Assembly: GCA_017999915.1 (NCBI GenBank)
Contig: JAGNKX010000012.1
Location: forward strand, 123,277 to 187,276
DNA from: Spirochaetota bacterium
GTDB lineage: Bacteria; Spirochaetota; UBA4802; UBA5550
DNA: 64,000 bases
Reading direction: 5' to 3'
In this document: piece after piece, positions 18,649 through 27,201 of the stretch
Layout: every line of letters starts with the position of its first letter
Position numbering within the stretch: the stretch's first letter is position 1
Made by a program: the position numbers and the translations under genes
Notes under the pieces: generated by a model
The model's input: only the letters and a program-made list of their open reading frames with translations
Databases searched by the model: none
Told to the model about the DNA's origin: nothing

Positions 18649-19200
18649 ATGTCAATAAAGTACGCGATTTTAGGTCTCCTTAATTACACGGACATGCACG
18701 GCTACCGTATCAAGGAGCATATTGAGAAGAATTTCGGCCACATGTGGTCCGCCAATTTCGGACAGATCTATCCTAACCTGAAGGACCTTGAAAAAGATGG
18801 ACTGATCGCCATGCTCGAGGTGGCGCCCTCCGATGACGGCGGGCCCCAGAAAAAGCTCTATTCGATCACCGAGAAGGGCATGGACGAGTTCTTGCGGTGG
18901 CTCTCGGAGTCCCCGGAGCGGACGATGCTGATCAGGGACCCCTTTCTGCTCAAGTTCCCCTTTTTCGGATTCGGCGATACGGAGCGCGCCCTGGAGATGA
19001 TCGATGAACAGATCGAGCTGTTTGAGAAGCAGCTCGGCCGGCGAAGGAAAAACATGGCCCGCTGGGAGCGGCAGGGGATCTATTCACGGCTCCTCGCGGA
19101 GCTCGGCGTCACCCAGAACGAGATGTTCCTGGAATGGCTTCGCAACGCCCGGTCCGAGATAGAGAAGAACGCGTCAGAGGCTGTCCTGGAAAAAGTATAA
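18649..19200 (+). CDS. PadR family transcriptional regulator
   Basis: DNA-binding repressor of 183 residues. The N-terminal winged helix has the family pattern YAILGLLNYTDMHGYRIKEHI (first 10: YAILGLLNYT) and FGQIYPNLKDLEKDGLI, with the beta-wing near KKLYSITEKG. A C-terminal helical dimerisation region of the longer PadR/Vir class runs from about residue 95. Founding PadR members respond to phenolic acids, but ligands vary widely. It sits at the head of the ALDH to CoA-transferase gene run, same strand, and is the obvious candidate regulator for it. It starts after the AT-rich promoter island. Confidence 0.9.
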   Translation: MSIKYAILGLLNYTDMHGYRIKEHIEKNFGHMWSANFGQIYPNLKDLEKDGLIAMLEVAPSDDGGPQKKLYSITEKGMDEFLRWLSESPERTMLIRDPFLLKFPFFGFGDTERALEMIDEQIELFEKQLGRRRKNMARWERQGIYSRLLAELGVTQNEMFLEWLRNARSEIEKNASEAVLEKV

Positions 19201-19295
19201 TCGGCTTTCTGCTTGGGAGAGAAGGGTGAGCAGAGGGTTTTCATGGAATCACCATCGTTTGCAATAGGGAAACAGTAATGGAGAAACCGGCGCAG

Positions 19296-19326
19296 GCGGC
19301 CAAGCCTTTGACGAGCGGTTGGCCGC
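19296..19326 (+). repeat. Inverted repeat upstream of the aldehyde dehydrogenase gene
   Basis: Arms GCGGCCAA (19296-19303) and TTGGCCGC (19319-19326) are perfect over 8 bp with a 15-nt loop, in the leader between padR and the ALDH gene. It could be an RNA hairpin affecting the downstream operon or a protein-binding dyad. Confidence 0.45.
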
Positions 19327-19381
19327 AACCAGCCTGCGAGGGATAGAGGCGGCGCAGCACCGCCGGAAACAGGGAGGAACC

Positions 19382-20821
19382 ATGAAGGCGCATGACAAGC
19401 TCTATATAAACGGCGCATGGGTGGCCCCCATCGGCAGGGACACCGTCGATGTCATCAATCCCTGCACGGAGGAGCCCATCGCGAAGGTGTCCATGGGCGG
19501 CGCCGAGGACGTCGACCGGGCGGTCGCTGCCGCGCGGGAGGCCTTCACATCATGGTCGCGGACGACGGTCTCCGAGCGTGCGTCGTTCCTTTCGAAAATC
19601 GCCAAGGCCATGGCCGCGCGCCAGGCCGAGATCGGCGATACCATCGCCAGGGAAATGGGCATGCCCGTGCAGCTGGCGCGGGCGATCCAGGCCGGCCTTC
19701 CCATCGCGGTCCTGAACTCCTTCGTTCCGATCCTGGAAAAATACGAGTTTGAATACGCCATGGGCCGCACCCAGATCGTGAAAGAGCCGATCGGAGTGTG
19801 CGGGTTTATCACACCGTGGAACTATCCGATGCACCAGGTGATCGGCAAGGTGGCCCCGGCCCTGGCGGCCGGCTGCACCATGGTCCTGAAACCGAGCCAG
19901 CTGGCGCCGCTTAACTCCTACATGCTCGCCGAGATCATGGAAGAGGTGGGACTTCCCGCCGGCGTGTTTAACCTCGTGGTCGGCGCGGGATCGAAGGTGG
20001 GCAGCGCCCTGGCCTCCCACCGGGACGTCGACATGGTCTCCCTCACCGGGTCCACGCAATCCGGGACGCTGGTCGCCCAGGCCGCGGCCGAGACCATCAA
20101 GAGGGTGACCCTCGAGCTCGGCGGCAAATCCGCGAACATCATACTGGACGACGCCGACTTCCAGAAGGCGGTATCCAAGGGCGTGTACAGCAGCTTCCTG
20201 AATTCCGGCCAGACCTGCATCTCCCTGAGCAGGATGCTCGTTCCCACTGATAAACAGAAGGAGGCGGCGGAGATAGCGAAGGCGACCGTCGCTGCCATGA
20301 AGATGGGCGACGCCTTCGAGGAAGGGGTCTACCTTGGGCCCATGGTGGACGAAAACCAGCGACTGTCGGTCTTGAGATATATCAGGTCCGGGATCAAGGA
20401 GGGGGCCACACTGGTGTGCGGCGGTCCCGAGCTCCCGGATCATCCGGAGAAAGGTTATTTCGTCAGGCCAACGGTGTTTGCCGATGTCAGGCCGGATATG
20501 ACCATCGCCCAGGAGGAGATATTCGGGCCGGTGCTCTCGATCATTCCCTGCAAAAGCGAGGAAGAAGCGATCGAGATCGCCAACGACAGCGTGTACGGTC
20601 TTTCCGGGTGCGTCTGGTCCGGCGACCTGGAGAGGGCGCGGCGGGTCGCGAAGAGGATCCGAACCGGGCAGGTATTCATCAATGATTCCATATTCGACGT
20701 GGACGCGCCGGCTGGAGGGTACAAGCAGTCCGGCATCGGACGCGAGAGGAGCAAGTACGGTCTCGAGGAGTACCTTGAGATAAAGGCGATAGTGGGACAC
20801 AATCCGCCGAAACCGGCGTGA
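19382..20821 (+). CDS. Aldehyde dehydrogenase (NAD(P)+-dependent family)
   Basis: Oxidises an aldehyde to the carboxylic acid. The 479-residue protein shows the ALDH landmarks: [24 protein letters not shown], the general base Glu245 in LELGGKS, the nucleophile Cys279 in SGQTCIS, and [10 protein letters not shown]. All are intact and the length is typical. GGGAGG 5 nt before the ATG at 19382 decides this start over an upstream in-frame TTG. It is the first gene of the run leading to the glycyl radical enzyme, so it likely removes an aldehyde made in that pathway. The exact substrate is not shown by the sequence. Confidence 0.93.
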   Translation: MKAHDKLYINGAWVAPIGRDTVDVINPCTEEPIAKVSMGGAEDVDRAVAAAREAFTSWSRTTVSERASFLSKIAKAMAARQAEIGDTIAREMGMPVQLARAIQAGLPIAVLNSFVPILEKYEFEYAMGRTQIVKEPIGVCGFITPWNYPMHQVIGKVAPALAAGCTMVLKPSQLAPLNSYMLAEIMEEVGLPAGVFNLVVGAGSKVGSALASHRDVDMVSLTGSTQSGTLVAQAAAETIKRVTLELGGKSANIILDDADFQKAVSKGVYSSFLNSGQTCISLSRMLVPTDKQKEAAEIAKATVAAMKMGDAFEEGVYLGPMVDENQRLSVLRYIRSGIKEGATLVCGGPELPDHPEKGYFVRPTVFADVRPDMTIAQEEIFGPVLSIIPCKSEEEAIEIANDSVYGLSGCVWSGDLERARRVAKRIRTGQVFINDSIFDVDAPAGGYKQSGIGRERSKYGLEEYLEIKAIVGHNPPKPA

Positions 20822-20868
20822 CGCGCTGGCGGGCCGCAGCGGCGTCAGTTACATAAAGGGGGCGTATC

Positions 20869-21870
20869 ATGGAATTTAAGGGCATCACTCTCGTCACCGG
20901 CGCGGCCGGGTTCATGGGGAGTCACCTTGTGGAATATCTCGCCCGCAAGGGGATCCGCGTCAGGGCATCGGCGCGGCCCCGGAAGGACATCTCTTTTTTC
21001 GAGCGCCTGGGGGTGGAATACGTCGCGGCGGACCTGACCAGGCCCGAGACGCTGCCGCCCCTCTTCGCCGGGGGCGTTGACCGCATTTTTCACCTGGGCG
21101 CCATCTGCAATTTTTCCACGCCCTATGAATCGCTCTATCCCACCAATGTGAAGGGCGTCGAGGAGTTCACGGGGCTTGCCCTTAAAAACGGCGTCAAGCG
21201 GTATGTCCACGTCGGCTCCACCAGCGTGTACGGCTACTACAAGGGAACGCCCTTCCGGGAGGACTCTCCACGGGAGCCGCGCGATTCCTACGGCCGGAGC
21301 AAGCGTGACGGCGAGGATGTCGTGTGGCGCCGCATCAAGGAGGGGCTGCCGGCAATCATCACGAGGCCCTGCACCGTGTATGGCCCCCGGTGCAATGACG
21401 GGGCCGGCAAGGCCTTTTCCCGGCCCACCAGCATCACCGCCATACCCGGCAGCGGCGCGCAGCTACTGTCGAATGTCCGCGCCGAGGACGTGGCCGCAGC
21501 GGTGGAGCATCTCTCGTTCCTCGATTCGGCCGTGGGGCAGGCCTACAATCTGGGCGAGGACACCCACCCGTCCCTGGAAGAGGCCCTCATGATGGCGTCC
21601 GAGGCATTCGGGACCAAACCGCCCAAGCTGCACCTGCCCCTCTGGCTGGTGAAGACCGTGGCCAGGATGGATGGCATCGCGTCGGCGCGCAAGGGCCGCA
21701 TCCCGGACCTCGAGCTGGACGCGGTGCGCTACCTCTATGACGATTATGTCGTCGATAACAGTAAACTGAAATCCACCGGATACCGTATGATATATCCTGA
21801 CTTCAGGGAATCCATGAAACAGATAGCAGAATGGTATCGGGCGCAGGAAGCAACTACAAAAACAGCTTAA
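20869..21870 (+). CDS. NAD-dependent epimerase/dehydratase family protein (extended SDR)
   Basis: Extended short-chain dehydrogenase of 333 residues. The N-terminal nucleotide-binding motif is TGAAGFMGSHLVEYL, followed by the D(L/V)T-type pair in AADLTRPE and a Ser-Tyr-Lys site: STSVYGYY and YGRSK (catalytic Tyr and Lys). The C-terminal part is the variable substrate domain. Such proteins act on nucleotide sugars, 3-beta-hydroxysteroids or 2'-hydroxy compounds; position next to an ALDH, an SDR and an SCP2-like protein does not choose between these. A purine-rich GGGGG precedes the ATG. The gap to the ALDH gene is 47 nt. Confidence 0.88.
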   Translation: MEFKGITLVTGAAGFMGSHLVEYLARKGIRVRASARPRKDISFFERLGVEYVAADLTRPETLPPLFAGGVDRIFHLGAICNFSTPYESLYPTNVKGVEEFTGLALKNGVKRYVHVGSTSVYGYYKGTPFREDSPREPRDSYGRSKRDGEDVVWRRIKEGLPAIITRPCTVYGPRCNDGAGKAFSRPTSITAIPGSGAQLLSNVRAEDVAAAVEHLSFLDSAVGQAYNLGEDTHPSLEEALMMASEAFGTKPPKLHLPLWLVKTVARMDGIASARKGRIPDLELDAVRYLYDDYVVDNSKLKSTGYRMIYPDFRESMKQIAEWYRAQEATTKTA

Positions 21871-21887
21871 TAAGCGGGAGGTTTTGC

Positions 21888-22718
21888 ATGGGACAGGTTG
21901 TGGTCATTACCGGATTAGCTGACGGCATGGGTCGTCACGTTGCGGCTATGCTGGCAGCGTCGGGCCATTCCATCGCGGGGTTCGATGTCGACGCCGCGGG
22001 CATCGCGTCTTTGAAGAAGGAGCTCGAGAGGTTCGGCGGAGAGCACCTGCTCGACGTGATCGATATTACCGATCGCCAGGCGATCGCGAAATTCCGAGAC
22101 CGGGTCCTGGAGAAGTACGGCCATGTGGACACGGTACTTTCCAACGTGGGGATAGGGTTCTTCTGTCCCTTCGAAGAGGCCAACCTGGAGAAGGCCCTCA
22201 AGTGCCTCGAGATAAACGTCATCGGCGCATCAGCGATCTTCCAGGCCTTTATCCCGTCCATGAGGGAGCGTCGCTCCGGGAAGCTCATCGCCATGTCTTC
22301 CCTCGTCGGGCGCATACCCTTTCCCTTTGAATCGATATACTCGGCGAGCAAGTTCGCCATCACGGGGCTCGTGCTTTCCCTCAAGTACGAGGTGGAGCCC
22401 TTCGGCATCAAGGTGGCGCTGATAGAGCCGGCGCAGGTGTCCACCACCTTCGCGGCGAAGATCCACGTGCTGCCGCCGGAAGGATCGGCCTACCGGGACC
22501 GGGCCCGTCGCTTCATCGAGCGCGACGACGAGCTCATCAAGACGGCGCCGACGCCCCCCGACGCGGCAAAGAGGATCGTGAAGGTGATCGAGGCGAAAAA
22601 GCCCCGCATATTCAACCAGGTTGACTTCATGAGCAGCTTTTTCCTGTGGCTCAACCAGTTTCTTCCCCGCTCGCTCCGTGACACCATACTGGTGAATCAC
22701 ATGAATATCAAAGTCTAA
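21888..22718 (+). CDS. SDR family NAD(P)-dependent oxidoreductase
   Basis: Classical short-chain dehydrogenase/reductase of 276 residues. The cofactor motif is TGLADGMGRHVA (a variant of TGxxxGxG), with the NVG-type strand in LSNVGIG. The catalytic Ser is in MSSLVGR and the YSASK motif gives Tyr and Lys. It probably oxidises or reduces a hydroxyl or keto group on a pathway intermediate. GGGAGG 6 nt before the ATG at 21888 decides the start; a longer in-frame form overlapping the previous gene is unlikely. It lies 17 nt after the epimerase gene and 50 nt before the glycyl radical enzyme. Confidence 0.9.
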   Translation: MGQVVVITGLADGMGRHVAAMLAASGHSIAGFDVDAAGIASLKKELERFGGEHLLDVIDITDRQAIAKFRDRVLEKYGHVDTVLSNVGIGFFCPFEEANLEKALKCLEINVIGASAIFQAFIPSMRERRSGKLIAMSSLVGRIPFPFESIYSASKFAITGLVLSLKYEVEPFGIKVALIEPAQVSTTFAAKIHVLPPEGSAYRDRARRFIERDDELIKTAPTPPDAAKRIVKVIEAKKPRIFNQVDFMSSFFLWLNQFLPRSLRDTILVNHMNIKV

Positions 22719-22768
22719 GGGTGCGTTCCAAAACCCGGGATGCATACTTAAAGAACAGGAGGTACACC

Positions 22769-25156
22769 ATGAGCACGCAACACGCACTGAGCCGGCCTCC
22801 GACGCGGTCCCGCGTCGACGGCCTCCGCTGGAGGATCATAGAAGCGCCCCAGGAGGTGTGCATCGAGCGCGCACGCTACCTCACTGAGGCGATGAAGCTC
22901 CACTGGGACAAAAATCCCCTGACGAGGATGAGCCTGGCCTTTGAGAATATCCTGAACAATATCAGCGTCATCATACGCGAAGACGAGGTGATCGTGGGGT
23001 GCCGCACCTCCAAGCTCAAGGGAGCGCCCCTGTTCCCGGAAAACAAGTCCCTCTGGATAGAAGGGGACCTGGAGAATTTCGACACCCGCGTGCTCCAGCG
23101 GGCCCTTATTACTGCGGAAGAGAAAAAAGAGCTCGCCGAGGAGATCCTGCCTTTCTGGAAAGGCAAGACCGTGGAAGACCGCATGAAGGAGCAGATGCCG
23201 GAAGATATCCTGACGGACATGGATAAGTATATTTTCACCATGATGCTCGAGATAACCTACGGGATCGGCCATTTCACCATGGACCATGAGCGCGTCCTGA
23301 CCGTGGGTCTCCGTGGCGTCATCGAGGACGCCGAGGGAAGAATGGCAGCGCTTTCGCCCGGCGACAGGTCCGGCGAGAAGGGCCTCTTCTATGACGCGGT
23401 GATACGATCCTGCCGGGCCGTCATATCCTTCGCCCGGCGCTACGCGGAGCTCGCGCTGTCAATGGCAAAAAACGAGTGGGACCCGGCCCGGGCCGACGAG
23501 CTGAGAGAGATCGCCCGCGTCTGCGCCCGCGTGCCCGAATACCCGGCGGAGACGCTCCACGAGGCTGTCCAGAGCGTCTATTTCATCCACCTGGTGGCCC
23601 AGATCGAGTCCGGCGGAAACTCCATCTCCCTGGGACGGATCGACCAGATACTGTTTCCGTATTACAAGAAGGACATGGAGGCGAAGCGGGGCAGCGCGGA
23701 CAGGGCCCGGGAGCTCACGGCCATGCTCTTTGTGAAGACCAACGAGATATGGAACGTCCTCGAGGAGGCCTTCATCCCCGGCGGGGAGGGCACCGAGGGC
23801 AAGACCACGCAGAACGTCACCGTGGGCGGCGTCGGTATAGACGGCCGCGACGCCACCAATGACATGAGTTATATCGCCCTGGACGCCTTCGGGGACGTGC
23901 GGACCGTGCAGCCCAATTTCGGCGTGCGGATATCGCCCGACTGTCCCGAAGAGCTGATGAACAGGGCCCTGGACTATGACCGGGACGGCGTGCTGATGCA
24001 TTTATTCAACGATGAGGCCATTATCCGGTCCCTGGTGAAAGGGGGCCACACACTGGAGGACGCGCGGAATTACGGCATGGTGGGCTGCCTGGAGCCGAAC
24101 GCCCAGGGCAAGACCTTCGGATCCACCTTCGCCGTGCAGTTCAGCGGCGTCAAGTGCGTGGAGCTGGCCCTGTCTAACGGGATAGACAATATCTTCGGCT
24201 ATCCCAGCGGCATCGAGACAGGGGACCCGGCCGGGTTCACCAGCTTCGACGATGTGTGGAACGCCTACGACGGCCAGGTGCGGCATTTCATCGGCCAGAT
24301 GGTGCGTGGCATGGAATTGCTCGACCGCATTATATCGGAAAACGTTCCCTCTCCCTTCGCCTCCGCCATGGTTGACGGCTGTCTTGAGAAGGGAAAGGAC
24401 CTCACGGCCGGGGGGGCGGTCTACAATTCCACCGGGGTCCAGCTCATGGGCTTCGCCAACGTGGTGGACAGCCTCTACGCGGTGAAAAAGGCGGTTTTCG
24501 ACGAGAAGCGTTTCTCCATGGCCGACCTGGTCCAGTGGCTGTCGGAGGACTGGCAGGACGCGGAGGATAAGCGCGTCTACCTGCACAACCGGATCCCGAA
24601 ATACGGCAACGACAATGACGAGGTCGACGCCATGGCCGCGAAAGTGGCCGATCACTACTGCGATGTCCTCGCTGATAAGCGCAATTTCCGGGGCGGATTT
24701 TTCTGGCCGGGCATATTCTCCGTCGGTTTTCACATTACGATGGGGGCCTTCACGGCGGCGACGCCGGACGGGCGGTTCGCCGGCGATGTCCTGGGCAACG
24801 GCATTACGCCGACCACCGGGAACGCCATATCCGGGCCCACGGCGATAATGAATTCCGTTACGAAGCTGCCGGTCGAGCGGGTGTACAACGGCGCCAACCT
24901 GAACATGCGCTTCCAGGGCAAGAAGATCAGCACCGCCAACCTGGCCTCGCTGATCAGGGGCTATTTCAAGCGGGGCGGCACCCAGGTGCAGTTCAACATG
25001 GTGGACACGAACATCCTCAGGGACGCGCAGCACCATCCGGAAAAGCACCGGGACCTGTTCGTGCGGGTGAGCGGCTATTCCGCCGAATTCACGGGCCTGA
25101 GCGAGATCGCCCAGGAAGAGATCATCAGCAGGACCGAGTTCGAAATGAGGCAGTGA
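22769..25156 (+). CDS. Glycyl radical enzyme, dehydratase/decarboxylase-like (not pyruvate formate-lyase)
   Basis: Oxygen-sensitive radical enzyme of 795 residues with a full PFL-like barrel. The C-terminal radical loop is RVSGYSAEF with Gly769, and the thiyl Cys440 lies in MVGCLEPN. The C-x-E pattern (Cys440, Glu442) is that of glycyl radical dehydratases, lyases and arylacetate decarboxylases, whereas pyruvate formate-lyase has two adjacent cysteines. The reaction is therefore probably a dehydration, decarboxylation or C-X bond cleavage of an unknown substrate. The radical must be installed by a radical-SAM activase, and none is seen in this window. AGGAGG before the ATG at 22769 sets the start. 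The downstream CoA-transferase genes suggest the product becomes an acid and then a CoA thioester. Confidence 0.9.
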   Translation: MSTQHALSRPPTRSRVDGLRWRIIEAPQEVCIERARYLTEAMKLHWDKNPLTRMSLAFENILNNISVIIREDEVIVGCRTSKLKGAPLFPENKSLWIEGDLENFDTRVLQRALITAEEKKELAEEILPFWKGKTVEDRMKEQMPEDILTDMDKYIFTMMLEITYGIGHFTMDHERVLTVGLRGVIEDAEGRMAALSPGDRSGEKGLFYDAVIRSCRAVISFARRYAELALSMAKNEWDPARADELREIARVCARVPEYPAETLHEAVQSVYFIHLVAQIESGGNSISLGRIDQILFPYYKKDMEAKRGSADRARELTAMLFVKTNEIWNVLEEAFIPGGEGTEGKTTQNVTVGGVGIDGRDATNDMSYIALDAFGDVRTVQPNFGVRISPDCPEELMNRALDYDRDGVLMHLFNDEAIIRSLVKGGHTLEDARNYGMVGCLEPNAQGKTFGSTFAVQFSGVKCVELALSNGIDNIFGYPSGIETGDPAGFTSFDDVWNAYDGQVRHFIGQMVRGMELLDRIISENVPSPFASAMVDGCLEKGKDLTAGGAVYNSTGVQLMGFANVVDSLYAVKKAVFDEKRFSMADLVQWLSEDWQDAEDKRVYLHNRIPKYGNDNDEVDAMAAKVADHYCDVLADKRNFRGGFFWPGIFSVGFHITMGAFTAATPDGRFAGDVLGNGITPTTGNAISGPTAIMNSVTKLPVERVYNGANLNMRFQGKKISTANLASLIRGYFKRGGTQVQFNMVDTNILRDAQHHPEKHRDLFVRVSGYSAEFTGLSEIAQEEIISRTEFEMRQ

Positions 25157-25214
25157 ACGGCGCCGGCGAATCCTGTGCCTGCGCTGTATATAAAACAGAT
25201 CAAGGAGGATGGGG

Positions 25215-26150
25215 ATGGGAAAGGTTATGACCACCGCCGAGGCCATGGAAAAGTTCGTCGGTGACGGCGACTTCCTCTTTATCGGCGGTTATATCTGCAG
25301 GCCGCCCTTCGCGGCCATACACGAGATCATCCGGCAGAAAAAGAAGGACCTCACCATCACGAGGAGCAATGCCGCCGACGATTTCGACATGCTCATCGGC
25401 GCCGGATGCGTGAAGCGCTTTATCGCCACCTTCATCTCCCTGGGCCTGTATGGCCTGGCCCGGTGCTACCGCCGGTCGATAGAGAAGGGGATCCCCCACA
25501 AGATCGAGCTGGAAGAGTACACGAACCTCTCCCTTCCCCTCATGCTGATGGCCGGAGCCATGGGAATGCCCTTCGTGCCGGTGAAGGACATGGTGGGGAC
25601 CGACCTCATGAAGATCAAGTCCTTCATGGGCGAGAACAAGTACAAGATGATCGAGTCACCCTTCGACGGGACCCCGGTCATGGTCGTTCCGGCCCTCAGG
25701 CCGGACACGGCCATCATCCACGTGCAGCAGGCGGACGAGGACGGAAACGCCCAGATGTGGGGGATCGGCGGCGACTGCAAGTGGGGGGCCAACGCGGCGA
25801 AAAAGGTGATCGTGAGCTGCGAGCGCATCGTGAGCCGGGAGACCGTAGGCAAGGACCCGTCCCGCACCATCGTTCCGTCCTTCAAGGTCGTAGCCGTCAC
25901 CGAGGAGCCCTTCGGCTCCCACCCGGGGTATACGCCCGGGTTCTACGATGTGGATCTGCAGTTCGGGAATCTTTATAAAGAAGCTTCCAATACAGTCGAA
26001 GGCTTCCAGGCCTTCCTGGACGAGTGGGTTTTCGGCGTCAAGGACCGCGCCGACTATGTCCAGCACTACATTCAGAAATTCGGGTACGCCCAATACAAGC
26101 GCCTGCAGGCGAAATTCGATTACGGGTATCCCGTGTCGTACGCATACTGA
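25215..26150 (+). CDS. CoA-transferase subunit A (glutaconate CoA-transferase/IpdA-like)
   Basis: Subunit A of a class I two-subunit CoA-transferase, 311 residues. It begins KVMTTAEAMEKFVGDGDFLFIGG and continues with the glycine-rich CoA-binding region and IIHVQQADEDGNAQMWG, typical of GctA/IpdA-like proteins (first 10 residues after the start: KVMTTAEAME). An earlier ATG at 25209 touches the AAGGAGG site, so the ATG at 25215, 6 nt away, is the better start. The partner subunit follows after 15 nt. It would move CoA from a donor acyl-CoA to an acid made in the pathway. IpdAB relatives are instead ring-opening hydrolases, so the reaction is open. Confidence 0.88.
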   Translation: MGKVMTTAEAMEKFVGDGDFLFIGGYICRPPFAAIHEIIRQKKKDLTITRSNAADDFDMLIGAGCVKRFIATFISLGLYGLARCYRRSIEKGIPHKIELEEYTNLSLPLMLMAGAMGMPFVPVKDMVGTDLMKIKSFMGENKYKMIESPFDGTPVMVVPALRPDTAIIHVQQADEDGNAQMWGIGGDCKWGANAAKKVIVSCERIVSRETVGKDPSRTIVPSFKVVAVTEEPFGSHPGYTPGFYDVDLQFGNLYKEASNTVEGFQAFLDEWVFGVKDRADYVQHYIQKFGYAQYKRLQAKFDYGYPVSYAY

Positions 26151-26165
26151 CCGGGAGGAGGAGCC

Positions 26166-26966
26166 ATGGGAAATCATCCAAGTGATTATATCAAACCTGA
26201 ATTAATGGCCTGCTGCGGCGCCCGCGAGATAAAGGACGGCGATATCGTCGTGGTGGGGACCGGGTTCCCCACCATGTCGGCCAATATCGCCCGTCATACC
26301 CACGCGCCCCGGGCCATGCTGATGCAGGAGTCCGGCGTGTACGACGCCCGTCCGGCCCGTCCGGCCCTTTCCGTGGGAGATCCGTGCCTGAACCCGGGGG
26401 CAGCCATGATCGGCGGCCTGATCGAGATTATGGGCGTCTTCCTTCAGGGCGGATGGGTCGACGTGGGATTTCTCGCCGGCAGCCAGATCGACAAGTACGG
26501 CAACATCAACACCACTGCCATCGGGCCCTACGAAAGCCCGAAGAGCCGCCTGCCGGGGTCCGGCGGTGCCAACCCGATCGGAGCCCTGGCAAAGCGCACC
26601 CTCATCATAGCACTACATAACACCAGGAGCCTGGCCGAAAAAGTGGATTTCGTTACCACACCCGGGTACCTTGACGGGCCGGGAGCGCGGGAGAAGTGGG
26701 GCCTTCCGCCCGATACGGGCCCCCAGGTGATGATCACCAACAAGGCGGTCATGCGCTTTGACAAGGAAACGAAAGAGGCCTATCTCGAGAGCTATCATCC
26801 CGGGACCTCCGTGGATGAGGTGGTTAAGCTCACGCCATGGAAGCTCAGGGTGAGCGATGACGTTCATGAGACCGAGCCCCCGCGGGCAGAGGAGCTCCGC
26901 GCCATGCGGGAGATCCTCGATCCCCATCGTATGATACGGATATATGAGAAGCGAGGATACGTGTAG
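26166..26966 (+). CDS. CoA-transferase subunit B (glutaconate CoA-transferase/IpdB-like)
   Basis: Catalytic partner of the preceding gene, 266 residues. The motif MLMQESG carries Glu55, at the place of the glutamate that forms the acyl-CoA anhydride in glutaconate CoA-transferase (Glu54). GLIEIMGVFLQGG and VDVGFLAGSQIDKYGN follow, as in the family. Having this glutamate favours a true transferase. GGAGGAGG precedes the ATG. A perfect hairpin starts 3 nt after the stop codon, so this is likely the last gene of the PadR-adjacent run. Confidence 0.88.
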   Translation: MGNHPSDYIKPELMACCGAREIKDGDIVVVGTGFPTMSANIARHTHAPRAMLMQESGVYDARPARPALSVGDPCLNPGAAMIGGLIEIMGVFLQGGWVDVGFLAGSQIDKYGNINTTAIGPYESPKSRLPGSGGANPIGALAKRTLIIALHNTRSLAEKVDFVTTPGYLDGPGAREKWGLPPDTGPQVMITNKAVMRFDKETKEAYLESYHPGTSVDEVVKLTPWKLRVSDDVHETEPPRAEELRAMREILDPHRMIRIYEKRGYV

Positions 26967-26968
26967 TA

Positions 26969-26990
26969 GGCGCGGTTGCGTAACCGCGCC
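26969..26990 (+). terminator. Hairpin after the CoA-transferase gene, probable terminator
   Basis: A perfect 9-bp stem (GGCGCGGTT and AACCGCGCC) with a GCGT loop, 3 nt after the stop codon, followed by TTATA. The T-run is short, so it may be a palindromic intergenic repeat that also slows transcription. Confidence 0.5.
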
Positions 26991-27007
26991 TTATAGGCGC
27001 GAATCAG

Positions 27008-27147
27008 CCCCCCTCCCTTGATGGGAGGCCAACGCGTTCGGCACATCCTGTGCCTGCGTTGGCATCAACCCCATCCTGGGAACGCGGTCAGGGGGAGGGT
27101 GACAAACATCAGACACTCCCACCCGGCCTCCCCCGTCAAGGGGGAGG
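27008..27147. repeat. 140-bp hairpin-rich element with inverted terminal arms
   Basis: The ends are inverted copies of each other: left arm 27008-27030 and right arm 27125-27147, each itself a hairpin (CCTCCC/GGGAGG with a 5-nt loop; CCTCCCCC/GGGGGAGG with loop GTCAA). In the middle, CCAACGC pairs with GCGTTGG and GGCACA with TGTGCC (27029-27062). No reading frame with a start signal is inside. It looks like a small non-autonomous mobile or REP/MITE-like element, or a structured RNA, placed between two gene runs. Confidence 0.55.
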
Positions 27148-27201
27148 AGTAGTGCATAGAAATGAATAGTTGATTGAATATCATCGAAGGAGGGACAGCA
27201 T

